Shown: positions 1 to 7,223, counted from the first letter of the stretch. The stretch is 16,917 nt of DNA from Gammaproteobacteria bacterium (GCA_030637945.1 DAOWFN010000139.1:1-16917); one strand, 5' to 3'. Made by a program: numbers and translations. Notes: generated by a model from the sequence alone, not told the origin.

Positions 1-31
1 CTGACGTTATAAATACTGACGGCACCCAGAT

Positions 32-1444
32 ATGATCAATATAAAAACCTTAAGTATTTTTATACTAACTTGTATCACACCCTCACTTTCGATCGCCGCA
101 ACACAGGTGGTACACGAGCCATTGAATCTAACCAATAGCTTTATCGGTTTTGCCTCTATTGCCATTTTTGTCATTGCTTATCTGATGGTGATGAGTGAAG
201 AATTTATTGATCTACGTAAATCGAAACCAGTCATCATCGCTGCCGGTATCATATGGGGAATGATCGGTTGGTATTACACACAGCATGGCATGCCAGAACT
301 TGCAGAACATGCACTTCGCGATAACTTCCTTGAATATACTGAGTTAATGCTATTCCTGCTTGTGGCTATGACTTATGTGAACGCTATGGAAGAACGCCAG
401 GTATTTAACGCGCTACGTTCATGGTTGATTAATCGGGGATTTGGGTTTCGCTCGTTATTCTGGCTCACAGGTGTGCTCGCATTTTTTATCTCACCCGTTG
501 CTGATAACCTGACAACTGCACTGCTGATGTGTGCTGTTGTTCTTGCGGTTGGTGGCGACAACACAAAATTTATTACACTTGCCTGCATCAATATCGTCGT
601 TGCTGCTAACGCTGGTGGTGCATTTTCACCGTTTGGCGACATCACGACTCTGATGGTATGGCAAAAGGATATTATAGATTTCTGGACTTTCTTCGCACTG
701 TTTATACCGTCAATAGTAAACTTTATTATACCGGCCACCATCATGAGTTTTGCTGTCCCCAACGAAAAGCCACAGGCAGCAGATGAAAAAACCATCATGC
801 GACGCGGTGCAAAACGCATTATTACTTTATTTTTACTGACAATAACAACAGCGATATTTTTCCACACTTCCCTGGGCCTACCACCCGTTATCGGCATGTT
901 AACTGGTTTGGGCTACCTTAAATTCATGGGATATTATCTAAAGAAAACACATTTCAAATATCATGAACACAATGGGGTTGGAGATGTAGGCAGCGTAATA
1001 CCCTATGACATATTTGATCGTGTTGCGCGCGCCGAGTGGGATACTTTATTCTTCTTCTATGGCGTGGTTCTTTGTGTAGGCGGCTTAGGCTTCATTGGAT
1101 ACCTCTCCATGGCCTCCGAGCTCATGTATACCGGCTGGGGCGCCACCAATGCAAATATTGCTGTTGGCGCACTTTCCGCCATCGTTGATAATATTCCGGT
1201 AATGTTTGCCGTATTAACGATGAACCCCGACATGTCGACGGGCCAATGGTTGCTAGTGACATTAACAGCCGGCGTCGGTGGTTCAATGCTATCGATCGGG
1301 TCAGCAGCAGGCGTTGCGCTCATGGGGCAGGCTCGTGGCAAATACACGTTCTTTGGCCATCTAAAATGGACACCTGTAATCGCACTAGGTTATGCAGCAA
1401 GCATTGCTACCCACATGTGGATTAATGAGAGTTATTTTGTGTAG
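32..1444 (+). CDS. nhaD: NhaD-type Na+/H+ antiporter
   Basis: A 470-residue inner-membrane protein with about a dozen hydrophobic segments, of the NhaD family in the ion transporter (ArsB/NhaD) superfamily. It would exchange cytoplasmic Na+ (or Li+) for protons and so serve pH and salt homeostasis. The first 22 residues are hydrophobic and end in SIAA, so they may be a cleaved signal or a first membrane segment. The family hallmark ISPVADNLTTALL lies around residues 152-164 (Asp158-Asn159 within it), followed by a stretch rich in Asn, Ala and Gly containing AGGAFSPFGDITT, both typical of NhaD. The ATG at 32 has no clear Shine-Dalgarno, and only 31 bases of upstream sequence are present, so its promoter and any operon partner lie outside the window. 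It converges with the ArsS operon. The superfamily includes arsenite exporters, but these motifs fit NhaD better. Confidence 0.9.
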   Translation: MINIKTLSIFILTCITPSLSIAATQVVHEPLNLTNSFIGFASIAIFVIAYLMVMSEEFIDLRKSKPVIIAAGIIWGMIGWYYTQHGMPELAEHALRDNFLEYTELMLFLLVAMTYVNAMEERQVFNALRSWLINRGFGFRSLFWLTGVLAFFISPVADNLTTALLMCAVVLAVGGDNTKFITLACINIVVAANAGGAFSPFGDITTLMVWQKDIIDFWTFFALFIPSIVNFIIPATIMSFAVPNEKPQAADEKTIMRRGAKRIITLFLLTITTAIFFHTSLGLPPVIGMLTGLGYLKFMGYYLKKTHFKYHEHNGVGDVGSVIPYDIFDRVARAEWDTLFFFYGVVLCVGGLGFIGYLSMASELMYTGWGATNANIAVGALSAIVDNIPVMFAVLTMNPDMSTGQWLLVTLTAGVGGSMLSIGSAAGVALMGQARGKYTFFGHLKWTPVIALGYAASIATHMWINESYFV

Positions 1445-1448
1445 TTAT

Positions 1449-1477
1449 GGTTAGGTGCAAATTTATTCGCACCTACC
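1449..1477. other. Stem-loop between convergent genes
   Basis: TAGGTGC (1452-1458) pairs with GCACCTA (1469-1475), and GG/CC extends the stem across one bulged base. It sits 5 bases after the nhaD stop. The run of eight A follows the hairpin on the + strand, so neither strand has the U-tract expected directly after an intrinsic terminator stem. It may still protect the nhaD mRNA 3' end or end transcription weakly. Confidence 0.4.
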
Positions 1478-1535
1478 TCAAAAAAAACGTGGCTCACTAG
1501 TTTCGCTAGAATGACATGAGCAGAACAGCTAAAAA

Positions 1536-2147
1536 TTACAATGTTAAGTAACGCTGATAATCTTCTAACCTGTCCACATCCCAGCACGTAGCAAGTTCTT
1601 TATAAGAAACCTTGTTTAACTCGAGATTACGGCGTGACTGCTGCATCACCTGCGCACTACCCCAGTCTATGTCCTGAAACAAAAAATCATGCGCTTGCTG
1701 CAAGCCTAATAAAACATAACCGCCATCTTCAGCAGGCACAAAAACCACATCCGTCTCTGTATGTAATGATTCGATAGCCTGCTCGATGAGCACTTCGTCC
1801 AGAGCAGGCGCATCAGTGCCAATGACAATACAATACCTGTAATCCTGTAGCGCTGTCTTAACTGCATTTAACATGCGTTCACCTATATCACGACCCAATT
1901 GCTCTGTTAAAACGACATAGTACTGCTGCTTGCATTGCAAAAAACACTCATTCTCAATATCAGGTGAACACATCAAGCTCACCTCGCACAGTTTTGCCCT
2001 GGACAGCATCGACAGACGCTGATGGATTAAATCATATTGCAGGCTGGTTGCTTTCTCCACACCTATATCCGGTATCAAACGCGTGTTAACACTGCCGGGA
2101 ACCGGTGCTTTTGCAAATAGCAGAATAATCGTATCGTCATACAACAT
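1536..2147 (-). CDS. TIGR04282/DUF2064 family transferase (rSAM/selenodomain-associated transferase 1)
   Basis: A 203-residue cytoplasmic protein with a nucleotide-diphospho-sugar transferase-like fold related to CofC/MobA nucleotidyltransferases. Visible motifs are FAKAPVPG at residues 11-18, NTRL at 21-24 (families mostly have KTRL, so the usual Lys is Asn here), GTDAP at 110-114 and PAEDGGY at 138-144. These are the standard landmarks of the family that travels with the radical-SAM protein ArsS. The true substrate is not established; a nucleotide- or sugar-transfer step on the product of the radical-SAM enzyme is the common inference. It is the last gene of the operon. The ATG at 2147 lies 12 bases after the stop of the preceding transferase, with a purine-rich GAAAGA upstream. 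Confidence 0.85.
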   Translation of the reverse strand: MLYDDTIILLFAKAPVPGSVNTRLIPDIGVEKATSLQYDLIHQRLSMLSRAKLCEVSLMCSPDIENECFLQCKQQYYVVLTEQLGRDIGERMLNAVKTALQDYRYCIVIGTDAPALDEVLIEQAIESLHTETDVVFVPAEDGGYVLLGLQQAHDFLFQDIDWGSAQVMQQSRRNLELNKVSYKELATCWDVDRLEDYQRYLTL

Positions 2148-2159
2148 GAGTAAATCTTT

Positions 2160-2828
2160 CTAACGATACAAGCGATTGAGCCTTTCTGGCGACACACCAA
2201 AAAAGTAATATAGGCGCAACTTCCACATCAATAATACGGTGAAAATAATACCGTTGCTTTCCCAGCGCCGGCTTGAGGTAAGGACTTTCGATTTCAAACA
2301 AGCAGGTGCTGTTACATCCTTCAATAAACGGCTTATTGCAATATCTTCCATCAATGATATCTTGGGGAAGCCACCGATCTTCTTGAAAAGTTTACGTTCG
2401 ATAAATATAGCCTGATCACCCGTTGCGATATATGATTGCCTGGAGCGAAAATTAATCATCCGTTCGATCAATCTGAAAATTATTTTTTGGCTCGATAAAC
2501 GGATATCAAAATAACCCCAAAAAAGGTCATCAGACAAAGTCGTAATAAGATGCACTGCATCTTCAGGCAAGACAGTATCCGCATGCAGAAACAGGTAAAC
2601 ATCACCTGTCGCAACTGCAGCACCACTGTTCATCTGCACTGCACGCCCTGGTCTTGAGACAATAACAGCATCAGCACCGGCATCAGCGAGCACTAAACTA
2701 TTGTCCGTACTGCCACCATCAACCACTATGATCTCATGACCCAGATGGCGAAATGACTGCAGGATTTTTAATGTCTCCGGCAGGCTTTTTTCTTCATTCA
2801 ATACGGGAATAATGATTGATATCTTCAC
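2160..2828 (-). CDS. TIGR04283 family glycosyltransferase 2 (rSAM/selenodomain-associated transferase 2)
   Basis: A 222-residue GT-A fold glycosyltransferase of family 2. The N-terminal IIIPVLNEE (residues 5-13), DGGSTD (37-42) and LHADT (81-85, in the place of the DxD metal site) are clear. Further on come MEDI and an SRRWESNG stretch typical of the TIGR04283 group, and a short hydrophobic, aromatic stretch near the C-terminus. The length is normal for the family. The start is a GTG at 2828 that opens directly into MKISIIIPVLNEE; the distance to the ArsS stop is 20 bases, so translation is probably linked. A sugar or glycerol-phosphate transfer to the ArsS product is a reasonable guess, but the donor and acceptor are unknown. 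Confidence 0.87.
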   Translation of the reverse strand: MKISIIIPVLNEEKSLPETLKILQSFRHLGHEIIVVDGGSTDNSLVLADAGADAVIVSRPGRAVQMNSGAAVATGDVYLFLHADTVLPEDAVHLITTLSDDLFWGYFDIRLSSQKIIFRLIERMINFRSRQSYIATGDQAIFIERKLFKKIGGFPKISLMEDIAISRLLKDVTAPACLKSKVLTSSRRWESNGIIFTVLLMWKLRLYYFFGVSPERLNRLYR

Positions 2829-2848
2829 AGATTAAATACTCGACACTT

Positions 2849-3805
2849 TTAAACCAGGGCACCACCACAGCTGCTTCCCTGACCAGCAGTACAGCCGTAA
2901 CAGTGGTCCATTATTGCGATATTCCGTCCTTTAAAATCACTCTGCAAGAGGCTATTAATGTGTGTTTTTTCAACGGACAATCCTGAAGGCAAGCTCAGCA
3001 TCTGATTAAAATCACAGTCATAGGCATAACCCTGCCAGTCTACACTTAATGTAGTCCGACACATCACACCAGGAAGATTTTCTTTACTATACGCGTTTTT
3101 TAACACCTGCATATATTCTTCAAATAAACCTTTAGAGAGTAAAGTACTACCAAAACGTTTTATAGGCATATTGGTGATAGTAAACAAACTATTAAACGAA
3201 ATATCATAGCGTTGTTTTAATTCTTTTTTATAACTCTCCTCTAATTGTTCCTGTGAGGGCGGCAGATTAATACCTTGTGGATTGTATACAAGGTTAAGCT
3301 GTAATTTTTCATCGATTCCATAACCGTTTTGATTCAACAACTTTAAGCCTTCGATACTGCTATCAAACACACCTTTACCGCGTTGTGCATCAACATTTTC
3401 TTCCAGGTAACATGGCATAGAGGCTACCACTTCAACTTCATTCTCAGCGAGGAAAGACGCCATATTCTCAAAGCCGTCTTCAAGCAGGACCGTCAGATTG
3501 CAACGATCAATAACATGCACTCCTAGATTTTTCGCCTGCTTAACCAGTAAAGAAAAATCAGGATTCATCTCCGGGGCACCACCAGTCAGATCCAATGTTT
3601 TGATGCCTTTTTTCTCGATGAAGTTAAGAACATCTCTAATGGTAGCTGCTGACATTATTTCCGTACGTCGCGGACTCGCATCAACATGACAATGTAAACA
3701 TTGCTGATTGCACAAATATCCCAGGTTAACCTGTAAAGTTTCCAGCGCCGAGCGCTTTATCTGCGGAAAGTCAGTATTCGTTAATAGATCAAATGTATCT
3801 TTCAT
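2849..3805 (-). CDS. arsS: Radical SAM protein ArsS (arsenosugar biosynthesis; DUF3641 C-terminus)
   Basis: 318 residues from the ATG at 3805. The radical-SAM cluster motif is C32, C36 and C39 in CNQQCLHCHVD, followed by LTGGAPE, which binds SAM. The C-terminal half is the Cys-rich DUF3641 domain with MCRTTLSVDWQGYAYDCDFNQ and a terminal CYGCTAGQGSSCGGALV (C302, C305, C313), expected to hold an extra iron-sulfur cluster. ArsS is known to couple a 5'-deoxyadenosyl group from SAM to dimethylated arsenic, a step towards arsenosugars. Some relatives carry selenocysteine in the C-terminal domain; here every such position is a Cys codon and there is no in-frame TGA. A TTG at 3838 would add 11 residues and overlap the oxidoreductase gene; the ATG, 4 bases after that gene's stop, fits the family better. 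Neither start has a well-spaced Shine-Dalgarno. ArsM, the methyltransferase partner, is not in the window. Confidence 0.87.
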   Translation of the reverse strand: MKDTFDLLTNTDFPQIKRSALETLQVNLGYLCNQQCLHCHVDASPRRTEIMSAATIRDVLNFIEKKGIKTLDLTGGAPEMNPDFSLLVKQAKNLGVHVIDRCNLTVLLEDGFENMASFLAENEVEVVASMPCYLEENVDAQRGKGVFDSSIEGLKLLNQNGYGIDEKLQLNLVYNPQGINLPPSQEQLEESYKKELKQRYDISFNSLFTITNMPIKRFGSTLLSKGLFEEYMQVLKNAYSKENLPGVMCRTTLSVDWQGYAYDCDFNQMLSLPSGLSVEKTHINSLLQSDFKGRNIAIMDHCYGCTAGQGSSCGGALV

Positions 3806-3809
3806 GGTT

Positions 3810-5222
3810 TTAAGAGGAAATCCTGTTAAGAAATGCAACTATCTTTTTGGTTAACGGACTAAAAAAACGCTCACTATAATATTGCCCGGCAAGGCGCTTA
3901 TTAAGTTGTGAATAACTAGGGTAAGCATGGACCAGCGATGTAATTTTTGAAACTTTCATCTTTTCCTGTACTGCCAATGCTAACTCATGGATCAGTTCAC
4001 CCGCGTGTGGCGCAATGATGTGTGCACCTACGATTCGCCCCTTGTCCGTCAAAATTTTTGCAACACCGATCTTACTATTATCTGTTACCGCACGATCAAG
4101 CTGTGATACATCAAATTGAAATACTTCACCATGTTTCAATTGCCTGCACTGCTCGGCACTGATACCAACCTGTGCGACCTCAGGCTCTGTATAAACTACC
4201 GCGGGTATAACATCGTAATTAATTTTTTTAGGTAACTTGAAAATCATATTCGCTATGACGATGCCTGCCTGTAATTCTGCCACATGGGTCAGCGGCATCT
4301 CCCCCGTTACATCACCACAGGCGAAAACTCTTTTGTTAGTGGATTGCATCTTCCTGTTAACCTTAACGCCCTGGGCATCATAGCTGACATCCGCCTTTTC
4401 TAAATTTAATGATTCGACAACAGGACGGCGGCCTATGGCAACCAATAAAGCATCCGACTGAAGTACTGCGCCATCGCTCAACCTGACCTGCTTTAGCTCA
4501 TCCCGTTCAAAAACTTCAACGACTTCAGTGTTTAAATGAACCGAAATGCCTTCAGAAGACAATGCCTCCGCCAGGATCCTGGACGCATCTTCATCCATTC
4601 GAGAGATAAGCCTTGAAGCCAGTTCGACGATCGTCACTTTTGAGCCTAACCGAGAATAAGCTTGTGCCATCTCAACACCCACTGGCCCGCCACCCAGTAC
4701 AATCATAGTTTTCGGTAAAACCGGTAAACTGAACATATCTTCATTCGTTAAATAAGCAGTCTGTTTCAACCCCTTGATCGGTGGAATAAATACAGACGAG
4801 CCTGTAGCAATAACAAATCGTTTAGCATCAATTTTTATACCGTTAACTTCGATCTGTGACGGCGATGAAAAACATGCTTCGCCGGTAATAACTTCACAGC
4901 CTAATGATTCAAACCGTTCGCGACTGTCATGGACCTGAATCGTATCAATCGCCTTTTTGATCGCCAGATTGACCTTTTGCAAATCAACCTGAGATTCTAC
5001 TGGAGGCAACCCCCAGCGATCCGCATTAGACATCAAGTGAGCGACAGAAGCGCTTTTCAATAGTGCCTTACTGGGTACACAACCATAGTGTAGACAATCA
5101 CCACCCATGGCTTCCTCTTTATTAATTAATACCACATCAAGACCTAACTGCGAAGCTACACTAGCAACAACCAGACCTCCAGCCCCACCACCAATTACGA
5201 CCAAATCACGTTTATCTATCAT
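3810..5222 (-). CDS. MerA-like FAD/NAD(P)-dependent disulfide oxidoreductase
   Basis: A 470-residue class I pyridine nucleotide-disulfide oxidoreductase. In order: the FAD motif GGGAGG (11-16), the redox-active pair C43/C48 in GGDCLHYGCVPSKALL, the NAD(P) motif GGGPVGVE in the middle, the second FAD motif ACGDVTG, and a C-terminal dimerisation domain. It resembles mercuric reductase and dihydrolipoamide dehydrogenase but lacks the N-terminal heavy-metal domain and the C-terminal vicinal cysteines that MerA uses to capture mercury. In place of the His-Pro...Glu acid-base pair of lipoamide dehydrogenase it has HAYPSYSQ, so neither reaction should be assumed. First gene of the operon with arsS. 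A possible promoter lies just upstream. A role in reducing a thiol or arsenic intermediate of the pathway is inference from position. Confidence 0.85.
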   Translation of the reverse strand: MIDKRDLVVIGGGAGGLVVASVASQLGLDVVLINKEEAMGGDCLHYGCVPSKALLKSASVAHLMSNADRWGLPPVESQVDLQKVNLAIKKAIDTIQVHDSRERFESLGCEVITGEACFSSPSQIEVNGIKIDAKRFVIATGSSVFIPPIKGLKQTAYLTNEDMFSLPVLPKTMIVLGGGPVGVEMAQAYSRLGSKVTIVELASRLISRMDEDASRILAEALSSEGISVHLNTEVVEVFERDELKQVRLSDGAVLQSDALLVAIGRRPVVESLNLEKADVSYDAQGVKVNRKMQSTNKRVFACGDVTGEMPLTHVAELQAGIVIANMIFKLPKKINYDVIPAVVYTEPEVAQVGISAEQCRQLKHGEVFQFDVSQLDRAVTDNSKIGVAKILTDKGRIVGAHIIAPHAGELIHELALAVQEKMKVSKITSLVHAYPSYSQLNKRLAGQYYSERFFSPLTKKIVAFLNRISS

Positions 5223-5239
5223 AGAATTTCTAGGTACAT

Positions 5240-5268
5240 ATATAAAATTATCTTCAGCCTAACGACAA
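5240..5268 (-). promoter_or_regulatory. Putative sigma70 promoter of the ArsS operon
   Basis: On the minus strand TTGTCG (5268-5263), a 17-base spacer and TTATAT (5245-5240) precede the oxidoreductase ATG at 5222. The predicted leader would be only about 11 bases, which leaves little room for a ribosome site and lowers confidence. A 7-6-7 AT-rich inverted repeat (AATTATT/AATAATT, 5277-5296) lies just upstream and could be an operator. Confidence 0.35.
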
Positions 5269-5313
5269 CAAATACTAATTATTGTTCAAAATAATTGCCT
5301 TAAGCCATGCACA

Positions 5314-5343
5314 TAAAAAAAGGCTGGTTATAAAACCAGCCTT
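5314..5343 (-). terminator. Intrinsic terminator of the SCP2-like gene
   Basis: A perfect 10-bp stem (AAGGCTGGTT, 5320-5329, with AACCAGCCTT, 5334-5343) has a 4-base loop and on the minus strand runs straight into seven U. It lies 26 bases past the stop of the SCP2-like gene and separates that gene from the ArsS operon. Confidence 0.9.
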
Positions 5344-5368
5344 CCCAGTAAACAATTATAAAGCATTA

Positions 5369-5767
5369 TCAGAGCACTTTACCCATCAGGGCAAATGATT
5401 TTACAAATGCTCCAGCCAAACTCGGGTCTTTTATCATCGTTGCATAATCACCTTTCGTGAAACGTAATTTTCTGGACGTATATGCGATGCCAAGTTTCAT
5501 CAAACCAGGTGGTTTTACAATAAGAGATATCCAGTTTTCTGTTGTTGCCCGGATATCCCATTTAATATCATCTAATGAGGCAGTATTAATAGAAGCCACG
5601 ATACCGTTTTCAATCGTCATGATAAACGCTGGTTCAGTAACATCCGGCAGACCAAAGGCAACGACCGAATTGAAACCGACTTTTTGTAATGATGTGGTTA
5701 TATCTTCATCTGCATTCCATGCATCCATAAAAGCTTGTGACCATTCATTTGAGAACAATTCTGCCAT
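5369..5767 (-). CDS. SCP2 sterol-binding domain-like protein
   Basis: A 132-residue soluble protein that looks like a single SCP2-type lipid-binding domain. The opening FSNEWSQAFMDAWNAD, the central ENGIV turn with the following WDIRATTENW, and the C-terminal GDYATMIKDPSLAGAFVKSF are the typical pattern of bacterial stand-alone SCP2-like proteins. Such domains carry hydrophobic ligands (lipids, fatty acyl chains, sterol-like molecules); the ligand here is unknown. There is no signal peptide, so it is cytoplasmic. It is monocistronic: its own strong terminator follows, and 192 bases separate it from trxC. A purine-rich AAAGGACAGGG lies 8-18 bases before the ATG. Confidence 0.75.
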   Translation of the reverse strand: MAELFSNEWSQAFMDAWNADEDITTSLQKVGFNSVVAFGLPDVTEPAFIMTIENGIVASINTASLDDIKWDIRATTENWISLIVKPPGLMKLGIAYTSRKLRFTKGDYATMIKDPSLAGAFVKSFALMGKVL

Positions 5768-5959
5768 CGAGTAAACCCTGTCCTTTATTACTATTTATTA
5801 AAGTCCATGGAGTTTCCCTGAAAAAAATGATTTTGTCAAAAAATTCAGTAACTTCCATTAGATAAAATATACAAGTTTTAAATTAAATCACGCACTAATA
5901 AGCCTGCAGAAGCAGTTAAAACGATGGAAATTTAAATATTTTGTAAAAAATAAGACGTT

Positions 5960-6394
5960 TTATGTATATTGACCGATCCAGGATTTAATGTCTGCAGCAT
6001 TCATCGCCCCGGCCTGCCTGGCTATTTCCTTACCATTTTTAAAAATAACCATGGTCGGTATACTGCGAATATTTAGCTGAGCACCGATACTATTCTCGTC
6101 TTCAGTATTTAATTTAGCCAATCTCACGTGTGGCTCCAAATCTGCTGACGCTTGCTCAAAAGCTGGCGCCATCATCTTACAAGGTCCGCACCAGGGCGCC
6201 CAAAAATCAACCACAACAGGAACATCATTACGCTTTAAATGCTTGTGAAAATTCTCAGAGGTTAAAGTCACAGGGTGTTTATTAAATAATGGCTTTCGAC
6301 ACTTACCACAAGATGGACTTGCGCCCATTTTTTCAGAGGGAATACGGTTAACCGCACTGCACGCGGGACATACAATATATTTTGCATTACTCAT
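5960..6394 (-). CDS. trxC: Thioredoxin 2 (zinc-containing)
   Basis: A 144-residue cytoplasmic thioredoxin. The N-terminal zinc-binding module has C9-P-A-C12 and C29-G-K-C32 with the diagnostic VNRIPSEK between them; the thioredoxin fold follows, with the active site WCGPC at residues 68-72 and the cis-proline region RSIPTMVIFKNG. This architecture and length match E. coli TrxC closely. It reduces protein disulfides using thioredoxin reductase and in E. coli belongs to the oxidative-stress response. The gene stands alone behind a good minus-strand promoter; a GAGA about 10 bases upstream of the ATG may serve as ribosome site. It is divergent from the 115-residue gene. No clear terminator is seen after its stop. 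Confidence 0.95.
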   Translation of the reverse strand: MSNAKYIVCPACSAVNRIPSEKMGASPSCGKCRKPLFNKHPVTLTSENFHKHLKRNDVPVVVDFWAPWCGPCKMMAPAFEQASADLEPHVRLAKLNTEDENSIGAQLNIRSIPTMVIFKNGKEIARQAGAMNAADIKSWIGQYT

Positions 6395-6427
6395 AATATT
6401 CTCTATCTAAATCAATCAATTATGTTG

Positions 6428-6455
6428 AATATATGGATAAATAGTTGTTTTTCAA
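6428..6455 (-). promoter_or_regulatory. sigma70-type promoter of trxC
   Basis: On the minus strand TTGAAA (6455-6450), a 16-base spacer and TATATT (6433-6428). The predicted start near 6421 gives a leader of about 26 bases before the trxC ATG at 6394. No OxyR-type site was recognised. Confidence 0.5.
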
Positions 6456-6552
6456 GGATGCCTTTAAGATGCGTCAACCGATTGGCGCAACTGGTCAATT
6501 AAACATATCACAACCCAACTAATCTTCTTTACAATCATATTAGGAGGTCAAT

Positions 6553-6900
6553 ATGTTTAACTCACATAAAAAACAACGTGACGTTTTAGAAAAATTCAGA
6601 ATAAAAGCACATCTTAGAAGCTATGTTAAGGACCCTGTTATTATTGATACAGCACTTTTAAAAGAGGCCATATCAAAATTAAAAAAATTACCTTACGAGC
6701 ACAAAGACCCAACTGATTCAGCCGCGATCGAACTGATATTAGAAGCACACCGCTTAGGATACTTCAAATATGAAGATTTGACTGACGCTGGATGCGAAAT
6801 CGTAAGACATGGCAGATATCGCGGCCACCAGCAATTAGCGGGTAAAAGGACGTTTCATGGACAAACGCTTCGAAATTGTTATCTTATGAAAACGGCATAA
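6553..6900 (+). CDS. Hypothetical protein, 115 residues
   Basis: Not recognised as any family. The reading frame is well supported by a perfect AGGAGG (6542-6547) five bases before the ATG, one of the best ribosome sites in the window, and by a terminator just after the stop. The protein is small, basic and without tryptophan; it has a Lys/Arg-rich N-terminus, a probably helical middle (residues about 34-75, with ELILEAHRLGYF), and a C-terminal part with several His, Arg and Gly (HGRYRGHQQ), which could contact nucleic acid. There is no signal peptide or membrane segment and only two Cys (one mid-protein, one near the end). It is divergent from trxC and convergent with tRNA-Ser. The strong ribosome site suggests abundant synthesis. 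No convincing -35/-10 pair was found in the 158-base gap upstream. Confidence 0.75.
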   Translation: MFNSHKKQRDVLEKFRIKAHLRSYVKDPVIIDTALLKEAISKLKKLPYEHKDPTDSAAIELILEAHRLGYFKYEDLTDAGCEIVRHGRYRGHQQLAGKRTFHGQTLRNCYLMKTA

Positions 6901-6905
6901 TTTAT

Positions 6906-6953
6906 GCCATACATAAAAATAGCCCCAAAAGAGGGGCTGTTTTTATGTATGGC
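6906..6953. terminator. Bidirectional intrinsic terminator shared with the tRNA 3' end
   Basis: A 21-bp stem (6906-6926 with 6933-6953) has one T/G mismatch (U-G wobble on the + strand transcript) and a 6-base loop. The core AGCCCC/GGGGCT is followed by five U in both directions, so it can end the 115-residue gene (+) and the tRNA-Ser transcript (-). The outermost bases on the right, 6950-6953, are also the tRNA 3' terminal GCCA. Confidence 0.85.
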
Positions 6954-7039
6954 GGAAGAGGTGGGATTTGAACCCACGAAGGGCGTAAACCCTTGCCAGT
7001 TTTCAAGACTGGTGCTTTCAACCGCTCAGCCACCCTTCC
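6950..7039 (-). tRNA. tRNA-Ser (anticodon UGA)
   Basis: A 90-base class II tRNA read on the minus strand. The acceptor stem is GGAAGGG with CTCTTCC, closing with one G-U pair. The D arm has GGCTGAGCGGTTGAAAG; the anticodon loop CTTGAAA gives anticodon TGA (plus-strand 7003-7005) for UCA codons. The long variable arm AAGGGTTTACGCCCTT is typical of tRNA-Ser, and the T loop TTCAAAT is normal. Discriminator G73 and an encoded CCA (76 at position 6950) are present. It ends inside the terminator hairpin. Confidence 0.97.
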
Positions 7040-7065
7040 TAGTCTCGGTATTCGAGAAAGCGCGT

Positions 7066-7093
7066 ATATTACGTGATTTCATAAAGTATTCAA
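7066..7093 (-). promoter_or_regulatory. Promoter of tRNA-Ser
   Basis: On the minus strand TTGAAT (7093-7088), a 16-base spacer and TAATAT (7071-7066), followed by a GC-rich ACGCGC just after the -10 box, as in stringently controlled stable-RNA promoters. The predicted start lies about 20 bases ahead of the mature tRNA 5' end. Confidence 0.55.
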
Positions 7094-7187
7094 TGACCCC
7101 TGCAGATTTTTTGTAAATTATTTATTTATTACTTTAGCTTGCCACTTTTACGCTAGCTTAATTATCGCCTGACATTACTATAAGCTA

Positions 7188-7213
7188 TGTCATATTTCCA
7201 AGCAAATATGACA
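7188..7213. promoter_or_regulatory. Perfect inverted repeat, likely operator (distal site)
   Basis: TGTCATATTT (7188-7197), six bases, then AAATATGACA (7204-7213): a perfect 10-6-10 inverted repeat. Its centre is about 59 bases upstream of the inferred start site of the sigma54-type activator gene. The half-site TGACA recurs at 7170-7174 and in the proximal site. Binding by the activator itself is inference. Confidence 0.6.
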
Positions 7214-7223
7214 AGGGAATGCA

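Noticed and set aside
373..897. 174-codon frame antisense to nhaD
   Set aside because: It is fully inside nhaD on the other strand, with composition reflecting nhaD codon use and no family features.
32..1444. Arsenite exporter ArsB rather than NhaD, given the nearby arsS
   Set aside because: The ISPVADNLTTALL and AGGAFSPFGDITT stretches are NhaD landmarks, and the gene is convergent with, not part of, the arsS operon.
3498..3689. 63-codon + strand frame inside arsS
   Set aside because: Antisense to the radical-SAM core with its CxxxCxxC motif; no independent support.
5834..5839. Perfect minus-strand TTGACA upstream of the SCP2-like gene
   Set aside because: No acceptable -10 box lies 16-18 bases further on, so it is not called as a promoter.
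6904..7116. 70-codon frame on the + strand
   Set aside because: It lies over the terminator hairpin and reads the tRNA-Ser gene backwards; no ribosome site.
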